From: RZZS01 sp964498755
GTDB taxonomy: Bacteria; Pseudomonadota; Alphaproteobacteria; Micavibrionales; Micavibrionaceae
Reading direction: 5' to 3'
DNA length: 64,000 bases
NCBI GenBank assembly: GCA_964498755.1
Contig: CAZCIB010000008.1
Coordinates: 1 to 64,000 of the forward strand
Shown: positions 1-7,938 of the stretch, piece after piece
Position numbering within the stretch: position 1 is the stretch's first letter
How the letters are laid out: the number at the start of each line of letters is the position of its first letter
The notes under the pieces: generated by a model
Database searches by the model: none
Seen by the model: only the letters and a program-made list of their open reading frames with translations
Told to the model about the DNA's origin: nothing
Program-made: the position numbers and the translations under genes

Positions 1-24
1 CATGATGCGTAAAATACTCTCCGC

Positions 25-225
25 TTAACATAAGCTCACGCGATTCCCCTGGATCCAGTAATCATTGCCCTTGCGCGAGACGACAAAATAATCCGCCTCA
101 CCTCCTTCTTCGGGCCTAAAACCGATAAAAGCGCAAGCCAAGTCATTTCCAAGATCGCGAAAATTCAGACTGGCAACGGTAAATCGCGACTCCAGATCGA
201 AGTCGCCATCAAGCTGACCACTCAT
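25..225 (-). CDS. small hypothetical protein (66 aa)
   Basis: This is an open frame of 66 residues that I do not recognise. It has no signal peptide or membrane segment. The middle and end (residues about 13-60) resemble the N-terminal part of the next gene, 329..805. Both have VAS near the start, an A-F-x-x-F/L-R/K-P stretch, then a D-Y-F-x-V/I-x-R-K/R-G core followed by an aromatic residue. The two may be members of one small domain family. It lies in a relatively AT-rich end of the window with two other unknown genes on the same strand. Its upstream neighbour ends about 100 bp away. No function can be assigned. Confidence 0.45.
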   Translation of the reverse strand: MSGQLDGDFDLESRFTVASLNFRDLGNDLACAFIGFRPEEGGEADYFVVSRKGNDYWIQGNRVSLC

Positions 226-281
226 TTTTCAAACCCCACTGTTCACACACGCTTAAAAGTAAGGGCGCTGATCATGATGCG

Positions 282-295
282 CAAGAATATTCTTG
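282..295. promoter_or_regulatory. perfect 14-bp palindrome between two small genes
   Basis: CAAGAATATTCTTG is a perfect inverted repeat in the 103-bp gap between the two unknown minus-strand genes, about 55 bp upstream of the start of the smaller one. It has the size and symmetry of an operator for a dimeric regulator. No regulator can be linked to it, and it could be a chance AT-rich dyad. Confidence 0.2.
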
Positions 296-328
296 TTTGC
301 GATAATGCGCTCCACAAGAAATATATTC

Positions 329-805
329 CTATTTAATAATGATAAGATGTTTAGCTCTAGTAACTTTAGGGGAAGCTTCGGATATCCTCAAATCGCTTTT
401 CAAACTCTTAATCAAGTTGTTATAATCATCCTCACAACTGAGAGTATGCGCTCTGTAGATACCAATCAGTTTAAGAAAAATCCCTTTGGTCACGGGCCCA
501 AGCATCATTTGATTTTCATCTGCTGGCAAAGATAAAGCTACACCATCACTCAATCCCAGCGCTTGAAACAAGCTTGCGAGTGGCGCTGGCCTGTCCCTGT
601 AATCTTCTTCCGTATTGCATACAACTTCCCTTAAACCCAGCTTGTAGAACAGCCCCCTTCTATGAATGCGGAAGTAGTCTGGATTATCGGGCTTAAGTGA
701 TCGAAAGAAAGCAGTGCCATGCTCGCCTCCGCCAGCGGAAGCTACGAAATCAACTTTTAAAAGCCATCCGCCGCTCCAATAATCAGAAGAACCGTGCTTT
801 TCCAT
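329..805 (-). CDS. hypothetical protein (158 aa)
   Basis: This is a 158-residue soluble protein that I do not recognise. The N-terminal 60 residues hold a W-x-G-G-W stretch, VDFVAS, AFFRSLKP and DYFRIHRRG, and resemble the 66-residue product of 25..225. The C-terminal half is predicted to be mixed helix, with ILE-rich and lysine-rich ends. There is no signal peptide, catalytic motif or membrane segment. It lies 23 bp downstream of the small membrane protein gene 829..1035 on the same strand, so both could be read from the parC transcript. The function is unknown. Confidence 0.5.
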   Translation of the reverse strand: MEKHGSSDYWSGGWLLKVDFVASAGGGEHGTAFFRSLKPDNPDYFRIHRRGLFYKLGLREVVCNTEEDYRDRPAPLASLFQALGLSDGVALSLPADENQMMLGPVTKGIFLKLIGIYRAHTLSCEDDYNNLIKSLKSDLRISEASPKVTRAKHLIIIK

Positions 806-828
806 TTAAATCTTTTCCAAATATCAAA

Positions 829-1035
829 CTAAAACCAGTCGAACATTTTTAGTATTGCTCTGTCATTTTTATCGCGGGTCCGCCTGCCGGTTTTGTAATC
901 TTCTTTAAGCCATCCTCTGGGAAGCAAAAAGCATTTAAGCAGACGTAAAGCGAAAACCAGAACAATTAACAAAAGCGGGATAACAACATAACCAGCCCAG
1001 CCAATGCGAAAAACGAACTCCCAAAAACCTTCCAT
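829..1035 (-). CDS. small single-pass membrane protein coupled to parC (68 aa)
   Basis: The product is a 68-residue protein with one strong hydrophobic helix (residues about 12-35, rich in V, I and L). A basic cytoplasmic tail with R-R-T-R-D-K follows. The ATG overlaps the parC stop codon as TGATG at 1035-1037, which suggests translational coupling, so I prefer this ATG to the TTG one codon upstream. I know no family for it. A competing frame (935..1144) overlaps the end of parC and looks like a shadow. Confidence 0.5.
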   Translation of the reverse strand: MEGFWEFVFRIGWAGYVVIPLLLIVLVFALRLLKCFLLPRGWLKEDYKTGRRTRDKNDRAILKMFDWF

Positions 1036-3272
1036 CAACCAAACCTGTTATTCTTCGGAAAACCGTTCGGCGGAAGACGCCCGGCTGAGGCGCGCTTACC
1101 GAGCCACGCCGCGAGATCCGTAACAGTAGTCTCGCCCGCGCCATAGCGATAAGTCAGGCCACTTTCCATTTTGAACGTTTTCGCGTCCGACAGGCCGCCG
1201 TCCTTGTATTTCTGCAGGATCACGCCGCGCCCGCGCGTCATTTCCGGCAATTCTTCCAGCGCAAAGACGAGCAGCTTGCGGTTCTGGCCGATCACGGCGG
1301 CGTAATCGTCGCTCTCTTGTACAGGCGCGCAGATTTTGGCTTCGGCGTTGCCCGAAACATTCAGGACCTGCTTGCCCTGCCGCGTTTGCGCAACGACGTC
1401 ATCCGCCTTGACGATAAAGCCGCGCCCGTCATCCGAGGCCACAAGCATTTTAATTCCGGGCCTATAGACCTGGAGAGAGGTAATATCAGCGTCGTTGGGG
1501 AGCTCAATCATTAACCGCAGCGGCTCGCCAAAGCCCCGGCCCGGCGGCAGCTTGTCGCAGCCCAGCGTGTAAAACCGCCCGTTCGTGCCGAACACCAGCA
1601 GCTTGTCCGTCGTCTGCGCCTCGATAATAAACCGGCCCGCGTCGCCATCCTTGTACTTGATCTCGGACGCGTTGATCCCGTGGCCCTTCATCGCCTTGAT
1701 CCAGCCCTTGGAGGAACAGACCACCGTCACCGGCTCTTTCTCGATCATGGCTTCTTCGAGCACGTCGGTGTTGATCAGCGATGGCGCGCTGCCGATGGTC
1801 GTGCGGCGCTTGCCAAGCTCCGTTTCCGGGCCGAACATTTCTTTAAGCTTGCCGATTTCTCTCTTTATTGCGCTCCACTGCCGCGCTTCCGATCCGATCA
1901 GCTTTTGCAAAGAATCGCGCTCCGCCGTGAGCTTGTCATGCTCCTTGCGGATTTCGATTTCCTCGAGTTTCCGAAGAGAGCGCAGGCGCATATTCAGCAC
2001 GGCCTCGGCCTGAACGTCGGTAAGTCCGAACCGGTTCATAAGTTCCGTTTTCGGTTCATCCTCCTCGCGGATGATGCGGATCACCTCGTCGATATTGAGG
2101 TAGACGATCAGGTAACCTTCCAGCACTTCGAGGCGGTGCAGGATTTTCTCAAGGCGGAAATGCGAGCGGCGGACGAGCACTTCCTGCCTGTGATCAAGCC
2201 AGCAGCGCAAGACCTCTTTCAGATCCATCACGCGCGGCACGAGCCCGTTATCAAGCACGTTCATATTGAGCGAGAAGCGCGACTCGAGATCGGTATTGCG
2301 GTACAACGCCTCCATCAGGAGTTCCGGCTCGACATTGCGGCTTTTGGGAGTCAGGACTATGCGCACATCCTCTGCGCTCTCGTCGTTCACATCGTCCAGC
2401 ATCGGCAGCTTACGCGCGTTGATCAGCTCGGCGATTTTCTCGATCAGCCGCGCCTTTTGCACCTGATACGGGATCTCCGTGACGACGATCTGGTACTGGC
2501 CCTGCTTGAGCTCTTCCTTGATCCAGCGCGCGCGAACGCGGAAACCGCCCTTGCCCGTGCGATACGCTTCGCGGATGGAATCCCGCCCCTCGACCAATAT
2601 GCCGCCAGTCGGGAAGTCCGGTCCCTGAACGATATCCGCAAGCTCTTGAAGAGAAGGATCGCCGTCCAGCATCGCCTCCATCGCCGCGCAGAGCTCGGCG
2701 ACGTTATGCGGCGGGATGCTCGTGGCCATGCCGACGGCGATGCCGCTTGCCCCGTTCGCGAGCAAATTCGGAAAGCCGCCCGGCAAGACGACCGGCTCGC
2801 GCTCGCTGCCGTCATAGGTCTCGCGGAAATCGACGGCGTTCTCGTCAATGCCGTCAAGTAGCAGTAAAGCCACGTCCGTCAGGCGCGCCTCGGTATAACG
2901 CATCGCGGCGGCGTTATCGCCGTCTATGTTGCCGAAATTCCCCTGCCCGTCGACGAGCGGATAACGCACGGCGAAATCCTGCGCAAGGCGGACCATCGCG
3001 TCGTAAACCGCGCTATCGCCGTGCGGGTGATATTTACCGATGACGTCGCCGACCACGCGCGCGCTCTTTTTCGGCGCGGTCTGCGGGCTGAGGCGTAGCT
3101 GATCCATCGCGTAAAGCAGGCGCCTGTGCACGGGCTTTAGCCCGTCGCGTACGTCGGGGAGCGAACGGCTCATGATCGTGGAGAGCGCGTAGCTTAAATA
3201 CTTATCCGATAATATTTCACTTAACGGCTGGTCAATGACAAGCGATTCAGACGGAACGGACTCTTGTGACAT
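1035..3272 (-). CDS. parC: DNA topoisomerase IV subunit A
   Basis: This is the breakage-reunion subunit of topoisomerase IV. It decatenates daughter chromosomes as a ParC2ParE2 complex in the cytoplasm. The 745-residue product is the usual length for ParC (E. coli 752). The GyrA/ParC N-terminal fold is clear, with the LPDVRDGLKPVHRR segment at about residues 38-51 and the YHPHGDSAVYDA helix at 81-92. The catalytic R125-Y126 lies in AAAMRYTEARL. Positions equivalent to the quinolone-resistance sites are S87 and D91, as in sensitive enzymes. The C-terminal third has the beta-pinwheel repeats, shorter and less GyrA-box-like than in GyrA, which supports ParC over GyrA. parE is not in this window. 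The gene appears to be followed by the translationally coupled small membrane protein at 829..1035. Confidence 0.96.
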   Translation of the reverse strand: MSQESVPSESLVIDQPLSEILSDKYLSYALSTIMSRSLPDVRDGLKPVHRRLLYAMDQLRLSPQTAPKKSARVVGDVIGKYHPHGDSAVYDAMVRLAQDFAVRYPLVDGQGNFGNIDGDNAAAMRYTEARLTDVALLLLDGIDENAVDFRETYDGSEREPVVLPGGFPNLLANGASGIAVGMATSIPPHNVAELCAAMEAMLDGDPSLQELADIVQGPDFPTGGILVEGRDSIREAYRTGKGGFRVRARWIKEELKQGQYQIVVTEIPYQVQKARLIEKIAELINARKLPMLDDVNDESAEDVRIVLTPKSRNVEPELLMEALYRNTDLESRFSLNMNVLDNGLVPRVMDLKEVLRCWLDHRQEVLVRRSHFRLEKILHRLEVLEGYLIVYLNIDEVIRIIREEDEPKTELMNRFGLTDVQAEAVLNMRLRSLRKLEEIEIRKEHDKLTAERDSLQKLIGSEARQWSAIKREIGKLKEMFGPETELGKRRTTIGSAPSLINTDVLEEAMIEKEPVTVVCSSKGWIKAMKGHGINASEIKYKDGDAGRFIIEAQTTDKLLVFGTNGRFYTLGCDKLPPGRGFGEPLRLMIELPNDADITSLQVYRPGIKMLVASDDGRGFIVKADDVVAQTRQGKQVLNVSGNAEAKICAPVQESDDYAAVIGQNRKLLVFALEELPEMTRGRGVILQKYKDGGLSDAKTFKMESGLTYRYGAGETTVTDLAAWLGKRASAGRLPPNGFPKNNRFG

Positions 3273-3348
3273 GATTTCTTGTTATCGGAAAGACGCGCGG
3301 AAAACAAGGGCGATAAAGGCTTGAAGAGAAAATGTGCACATTGTCGTG

Positions 3349-4146
3349 CTATGAAGATTGCTTACACGCCCCGTCCCGCCGCCATGCGGACCAGTATTCC
3401 CATCTCTTGCCCAGCCCCTCGCACAGCTTGAACCATGCGCGGTTGAGCGGAAACATTAGCCTTTCAAACCCTTCAAGCTGAACGGTCTTGTCGAAACGCG
3501 CGTCGCCTATGGTCGTTCCGGCGTCCTGATCCGTATGAATGGGCGTAGGATACACGGTCAGCGTTTCAAGACCCGTTTCCCATGTGCGCCCTTGCAGCGT
3601 ATCGATCGGAACCCAGTTATGTTCCGTACACTTGAGCATCGCGCGCGCAGCATCAAGCCGTATCAGGTAGGCATGCGCGCCGCCCGGCGCCGTCCTGAGC
3701 CGCGCCAGCCAGTAATCGCCTGTAAGCGGGCAAATCTTGCGGTGGCCGCGCTTGTAAATCTTCGGGCTGCCGAGAAAGCGGATGACGTCCCATTTCACCG
3801 GCGTTTCGAGCAAGGCGGCCAGAACGCCGCGCACATCCGGCGCAAACGTCACATCGTCTTCAAGAATCAGCGCATAGGCGATATTCTCGCGGTCCATCCG
3901 TTCATAAACGCCGCGGTGCGAAAGCAGGCATCCCATCTCAGCAGGCATCATATCGCGCCCGAAATAGCGGCGGCGCTTCGCTCCGTTATAATGCGGAACT
4001 TCGCGCATATCAAAGCCGCGCCCGTCCACGGCCTCGAAAAACGCGAACGGCAGGCCAACGTCGTCGAGACGCTTTTGCATCTGCTTGCGCCGGTCCGCGC
4101 TCTCTTTCAGATTGATAACAAAGATATGCGGGAGATTTTCTGTCAT
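3349..4146 (-). CDS. family 25 glycosyltransferase (LPS core/O-antigen type)
   Basis: The product is a 265-residue member of the LPS glycosyltransferase family 25 (PF01755), which adds sugars to lipooligosaccharide or other surface glycans at the cytoplasmic face. The N-terminus has the typical HIFVINLKESADRR opening, followed by PFAFFEAVDGRG. The acidic metal/nucleotide-sugar motif is LILEDDVTF at about residue 90, and MGCLLSHRGVYERM precedes it, as in the family. No membrane segment is visible. It is divergent from the O-antigen ligase-like gene at 4291, which fits a small surface-polysaccharide locus. The acceptor and sugar are unknown. Confidence 0.85.
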   Translation of the reverse strand: MTENLPHIFVINLKESADRRKQMQKRLDDVGLPFAFFEAVDGRGFDMREVPHYNGAKRRRYFGRDMMPAEMGCLLSHRGVYERMDRENIAYALILEDDVTFAPDVRGVLAALLETPVKWDVIRFLGSPKIYKRGHRKICPLTGDYWLARLRTAPGGAHAYLIRLDAARAMLKCTEHNWVPIDTLQGRTWETGLETLTVYPTPIHTDQDAGTTIGDARFDKTVQLEGFERLMFPLNRAWFKLCEGLGKRWEYWSAWRRDGACKQSS

Positions 4147-4290
4147 GCCAATGATCGGGAATATAAAACATTTATGTTCACGCGAATATATCCTCTCGGC
4201 GCCGCGAGGCCAAGTCTATAAATGCTTGGCGAGAGAGCGTCCGGGCGGTAAAACCAGAGATAGCATAACAAACGCAAGACCGGAACGAAT

Positions 4291-5514
4291 ATGCGCGCGC
4301 ACATCAAAAACAAACAAGCCGTTTTTTATCTTGTCCTGATTCTCAGCATCGCCGCAGGCCCCTTGCTCGCAATTGCGGCGCCGCGCGCGCTGGCCTATCT
4401 GGCGCCGGTCAGCGGCCTGCTTTTATTCATTGCGCACCGCTTCGCCTTTGGCGAAAAAGCAGCTCTGCTCAAACCGCTTGCGCTTGTCCTTGCGGGCGTG
4501 GCGGCCCTAGCCTTTCTCAGCGCTTTATGGTCGGTTGACCTGGGCGATTCCGTCTCCCGCTCCGTAAAACTCGCCCTGACGTCTCTTGGCGGCGCGCTGT
4601 TCGTTAGCGTCGCGCACAGCATCCCCATCGCCGCCATTAAGAAATATCTCTGGCTTGTTTCTGCGTCGCTGTTTCTGGCCTGCGTCCTCTTTTTTATTGA
4701 GCTTAATACCGGCTATCCTCTGCATCTGCTGGCGCGCGGGGAAGAATTCGGCGCGCGCGTCTCCGAAGCCGCCTATAACCGCGCCGCGGTCAGCATTGCG
4801 CTCCTGCTGTTTCCTACCGTCCTGATCCTGACGCGGTATATAAAGCCCTGGCAGGCTGCGACCCTGTCCGCCATCTGCGCAGCGCTTGTGATGATTTCCA
4901 CCGAAAGCCAGTCCGCGCAGCTCGGCCTGATCGTCGGCCTGCTGGCCTGTTTTCTTTACCCTGCGCGATGGAAACATGGCTGGAAAGTCATTGCGGGGCT
5001 GCTCGCCGTTCTGATGTTCGCAGCGCCGTTCATCAGCGTCTGGACGTTCAACAATTTCGCCCCCGCAATCCACGCCCACCCCTATCTTGGCGAAGGCGGC
5101 GCATACGGCGGGGGACGGCTCAGCATCTGGAACGCGGTCAGCCTTTATGCGCTGCAGAACCCGCTTTACGGATTTGGAATCGAGGCCACGCGAAACATTA
5201 CGGATTTTGACTTTGCGCAGATTTACCAGGAACGCGACAGCGTCCTGCACCCGCATAATTTCGCGCTTCAGCTCTGGATGGAATTTGGCGTAATTGGCGC
5301 GGCGGCTGGCGCGGCTTTCCTTGCGTTTGTCCTGAAATTGATCAGCGCAACCGAAGACCTGTTTGCGCGGCGCCTCATTATCGGCGCGTTTTTCGCCTCG
5401 CTTCTGGTCGCCTCAACCGGCTACGGCATGTGGCAGGGCTGGTGGCTCGGGCTGCTGTTTACTCTAGCGGGCCTGAGCGTTCTTGCGGCGCGGTTTCAAC
5501 GCGAACAGGCGTAA
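4291..5514 (+). CDS. O-antigen ligase/polymerase family membrane protein
   Basis: This is a 407-residue polytopic membrane protein with about ten to eleven hydrophobic segments and the Wzy_C/O-antigen ligase domain (PF04932). The large periplasmic loop contains GGGRLSIWN and HPHNFALQLWMEFGVIGA. These are the conserved arginine- and histidine-containing blocks seen in WaaL ligases and related polymerases. It would transfer undecaprenyl-linked glycan to lipid A-core or polymerise repeat units. The sequence alone cannot tell ligase from polymerase. The divergent GT25 gene supports a surface glycan role. The start follows a 144-bp divergent spacer. Confidence 0.85.
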   Translation: MRAHIKNKQAVFYLVLILSIAAGPLLAIAAPRALAYLAPVSGLLLFIAHRFAFGEKAALLKPLALVLAGVAALAFLSALWSVDLGDSVSRSVKLALTSLGGALFVSVAHSIPIAAIKKYLWLVSASLFLACVLFFIELNTGYPLHLLARGEEFGARVSEAAYNRAAVSIALLLFPTVLILTRYIKPWQAATLSAICAALVMISTESQSAQLGLIVGLLACFLYPARWKHGWKVIAGLLAVLMFAAPFISVWTFNNFAPAIHAHPYLGEGGAYGGGRLSIWNAVSLYALQNPLYGFGIEATRNITDFDFAQIYQERDSVLHPHNFALQLWMEFGVIGAAAGAAFLAFVLKLISATEDLFARRLIIGAFFASLLVASTGYGMWQGWWLGLLFTLAGLSVLAARFQREQA

Positions 5515-5565
5515 AAACAGCCAGCCATCGTATCGCCAAAAGCGCCCTTTCAGGGAAATTAGCTT

Positions 5566-6273
5566 TTGTTAACTAAAATATGCAAAAATGATGTCATGGA
5601 ACTTAAGGAACATTTCACCACGTTTGCAGGGTCAGGAAGTCAAATCCGTGGCTCCCGTCCACTGAGAGAATACGTAGAAAGCCTGAGTAAAGGCAATCGC
5701 ATAGACAGACATGATATTGCCAGCGCTTTTGAGACGGATATTTCAGATCTGGAGACGCTTGCGAAAATCCGGAACTGGAAACAAGATATTCGCGGCGGCG
5801 TCCTGAAGCCTGGAGAGCGTTCCCTCTACGAGGTTGTGGACGAAGCCGTTAACGATACTATTGCCTACGAACCCGATAGAAATGAATACGGATTCTTGAG
5901 GGATTCTTGGAGCACGGCGGATCAAACCCTCAGGCGGGGAGATGGAGACTGCGAAGATTATGCCATATTAAAGTATAAAATATTAAAAGAGCTGGGCGTC
6001 AGCCCTCACGATATGCGGATAATTATAGGCGAAGTCGATGGCTACGGCCAGCACGCCCAGTTGCATGCGCGCATGCCGGATGGCTCTGTTTACGTCATGG
6101 ACAATAACGACCCGCCGTTTCAGATAAGAAGGCATCACTATGGGTTTAATGAGGTTGGCGTGGAGATTTATATGCCTGAAGACGCGCAGGATACAGCGCC
6201 AGAAAAAGCGGCCCGGCCCGATCCGCTAATGCCTCCCGCCGGACAGCAATTCGGGCTCCCCCCTCTCTACTGA
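5566..6273 (+). CDS. transglutaminase-like cysteine protease (BTLCP family)
   Basis: The product is a 235-residue protein of the bacterial transglutaminase-like cysteine proteinase family (PF06035, DUF920). The catalytic triad is visible: C129 in RRGDGDCEDYAILK, H163 in GQHAQLHARM, and D179 in VYVMDNND. The best-known member is LapG, a periplasmic c-di-GMP-controlled adhesin protease. No signal peptide can be read here, so this copy appears cytosolic or is exported in another way. The start is uncertain: TTG at 5566 has an upstream AGGGA, while the ATG at 5596 has no good ribosome site. No lapD-like partner is nearby. The 3' end overlaps recO convergently by 7 bp. Confidence 0.8.
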   Translation: MLTKICKNDVMELKEHFTTFAGSGSQIRGSRPLREYVESLSKGNRIDRHDIASAFETDISDLETLAKIRNWKQDIRGGVLKPGERSLYEVVDEAVNDTIAYEPDRNEYGFLRDSWSTADQTLRRGDGDCEDYAILKYKILKELGVSPHDMRIIIGEVDGYGQHAQLHARMPDGSVYVMDNNDPPFQIRRHHYGFNEVGVEIYMPEDAQDTAPEKAARPDPLMPPAGQQFGLPPLY

Positions 6274-7049
6274 TTTTTTTTCATATATTTCTCCTGCAAC
6301 CTGAGCCGCGCTTCCGGCGTGCCCTTCGTATGGTGCGCGAAGGCCCAGTGTTCCAGGAAATAGAGCGTCATTTCAAGGCCGAGGCGGATGTCTTCGTTTT
6401 CTCCCCCCTCGCCCGAAGCGCGCCGCGCTTCTTGCCTCTCCCCCACGGGGAGAGGGTCAGGGCGAGGGGGACGCAAAAACCCCGGCAGAAATAGAAGTTT
6501 ATCCTTGTACGGCGCGCCTTTTTCCGCGCTCACCGCGCAGCCGCTTTTGGGGCTGACATAGACGAGATCGTCAGACGGCCCGCCGCCCGCGCAACGCGTA
6601 AAATCGAGACTGAACCCCAGCTCGCGCAACAACGCGATTTCCCAGTAAATATACGCGGCCGGCCAGATATCGCTCTCGTTCATCAAATTTAAAAGAGCCT
6701 TAAGGCCTTCAAACAATCCCGGATGCGCCTCGCGTTCCGGCAGAGCGGCGTCGCACAGAGAGCAGGCCGAGAGCAGCGCGGCGAGTTTCAACGAATCGTG
6801 CGCGAGCAGCGCGCCGGAACTTCTGATCTCTTCCACCTTAAACGCGCCAAGATTTTCGCTCGTCCGCGCGCTCCACTGAACATTCACAAGATTGCCCTGT
6901 TGCAGCGCACCGCGCAGCTTCGCCCCGCGCGCGCCGTGGACGTATCCGCAGGCGCGGCCATAAGTTTCCGTTAGAACGCTGACAATCGCCGCGTTTTCGC
7001 CGTGCGGACGCAGCGCCAGAACTATCCCTTGATCTTCCCATTGTTCCAT
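6267..7049 (-). CDS. recO: DNA repair protein RecO with an in-frame palindrome insertion
   Basis: RecO loads RecA on SSB-coated single-stranded DNA within the RecFOR pathway and anneals DNA. The 260-residue frame has the N-terminal OB fold (residues 1-80, with GIVLALRPHGENAAIVSVLT) and the helical zinc-ribbon-like C-terminal part. It is about 15-20 residues longer than usual. The excess coincides with residues about 194-216, encoded by an imperfect palindrome (6404-6470) inserted between LPGFL and ENEDIRLGLEM without breaking the frame. The start codon has no visible ribosome-binding site and abuts the word-repeat hairpin at 7051. Zinc-type cysteines are incomplete, as in many proteobacterial RecO proteins. 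Confidence 0.9.
   Translation of the reverse strand: MEQWEDQGIVLALRPHGENAAIVSVLTETYGRACGYVHGARGAKLRGALQQGNLVNVQWSARTSENLGAFKVEEIRSSGALLAHDSLKLAALLSACSLCDAALPEREAHPGLFEGLKALLNLMNESDIWPAAYIYWEIALLRELGFSLDFTRCAGGGPSDDLVYVSPKSGCAVSAEKGAPYKDKLLFLPGFLRPPRPDPLPVGERQEARRASGEGGENEDIRLGLEMTLYFLEHWAFAHHTKGTPEARLRLQEKYMKKNQ
6404..6470. repeat. GC-rich palindromic repeat inserted inside recO
   Basis: The outer arms CCCCTCGCCC and GGGCGAGGGG flank an inner CTCTCCCC-CACGGGGAGAG palindrome. The insertion length keeps the recO frame open and encodes a P-, R- and G-rich segment. A related but more decayed copy lies in the intergenic region at 8725-8815. Repeats of this type (CTCTCCCCGTGGGGAGAGGGT...GAGGGG) are common in environmental proteobacterial genomes. 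The position is reminiscent of the Rickettsia palindromic elements found inside genes, though the sequence is different. Confidence 0.75.
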
Positions 7050-7050
7050 A

Positions 7051-7150
7051 TTGCGCTAGTTCGCTGTTGCGCTGATTCGCTTTTTCGAAGAATATTTTAA
7101 CCGCATCAGCGAAACAGCGAAACAGCGCAACGGCGCAACAGCGAATAAGC
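7051..7150. repeat. word-repeat hairpin, 8-bp period (CAGCGAAA type)
   Basis: The right arm reads as consecutive 8-bp words: CAGCGAAA, CAGCGAAA, CAGCGCAA, CGGCGCAA, CAGCGAAT, AAGCGGGA. The left arm (7051-7084) is the same type of word on the other strand: TTGCGCTA, GTTCGCTG, TTGCGCTG, ATTCGCTT. A short AT-rich loop (about 7085-7109) separates them. The element fills nearly all of the 112 bp between the divergent recO and nadX start codons, so promoters for both genes would have to lie in it or in its loop. Confidence 0.85.
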
Positions 7151-7161
7151 GGGAAAACGGC

Positions 7162-7938
7162 ATGAAAAAAATAGGCATCGCAGGGCTGGGCGCCATCGGC
7201 GGCGCGGTTTCAAAGGCGCTGGAATCGGGCATCGAAGGCTATGATTTCGTTGCCGTCTCCGAGAGCGATCCGGGCAAATCCCTGCCGCGCCCGAATATGG
7301 GATTCGCGGAGCTCGCCGAAAACTGCGACATCGTTGTTGAATGCCTGCCGCCATCCATCGCGCCGATTCTGGCGAAAGAGGTTTTAAGCCGCGGCAAGGA
7401 ACTGGTCCTGATCACGAGCAGCGCAATGCTGATGCGTCCGGAAATCAGGGACTGGGCGGAAGAAGGCGGCGGGCGGATCATCATTCCTTCCGGCGCGCTG
7501 GCCGCGCTCGACGCCGTGCGGGCCCTCTCGCATCTCGGCATTACAAGCGCGCGCATCAGCTCGACCAAACCGCCGCGCGGGTTCGCGGGCGCGCCTTACG
7601 TTGTTGAAAACAACATTGACCTGAGCGCGATCGACAAGCCAACGATCATTTTCGAAGGCAATGCGCTGGAGGCCGCGCGCGGCTTTCCCGCAAACGTCAA
7701 CGTCGCCGCGACGCTCTCGCTCGGCGGCATAGGGCCGGAAGCAACGCGCGTTGAAATCCGCGCCGATCCGGACGCCAAAGGCAACGCCCACGAAATCGAG
7801 GTCAAAAGCGATTACAGCGTCATCACGGCGAAAGTCGAAAACCTGCCCGATCCGGCCAACCCGAAAAGCAGCATTCTCGCAGCGCAAAGCATTATCGCGA
7901 CGCTCAAGATGATGACGGAGCGTGTGGCGGTGATTTAG
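7162..7938 (+). CDS. nadX: L-aspartate dehydrogenase
   Basis: NadX oxidises L-aspartate to iminoaspartate with NAD(P), the first step of de novo NAD synthesis, and replaces the flavin enzyme NadB. The 258-residue protein has an N-terminal Rossmann fold (KKIGIAGLGAIGGAVSKAL). The DUF108 aspartate dehydrogenase domain shows NVNVAATLSLGGIGPEATRVEI and the catalytic-site HEIEV. Length and motifs match the family. nadA and nadC are not in the window. The gene is bracketed by two word-repeat hairpins, one just before its start and one beginning at its stop codon (TAG 7936-7938). A weak GGGA precedes the ATG. Confidence 0.88.
   Translation: MKKIGIAGLGAIGGAVSKALESGIEGYDFVAVSESDPGKSLPRPNMGFAELAENCDIVVECLPPSIAPILAKEVLSRGKELVLITSSAMLMRPEIRDWAEEGGGRIIIPSGALAALDAVRALSHLGITSARISSTKPPRGFAGAPYVVENNIDLSAIDKPTIIFEGNALEAARGFPANVNVAATLSLGGIGPEATRVEIRADPDAKGNAHEIEVKSDYSVITAKVENLPDPANPKSSILAAQSIIATLKMMTERVAVI

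Noticed and set aside
935..1144. 69-codon minus-strand frame over the parC end
   Set aside because: Overlaps parC and the small membrane gene in another frame and is arginine-rich, typical of a shadow of GC-rich coding sequence.
1680..2861. 393-codon plus-strand frame antisense to parC
   Set aside because: Antisense frame to a highly conserved gene; composition is H-, R- and D-rich and has no recognisable domain.
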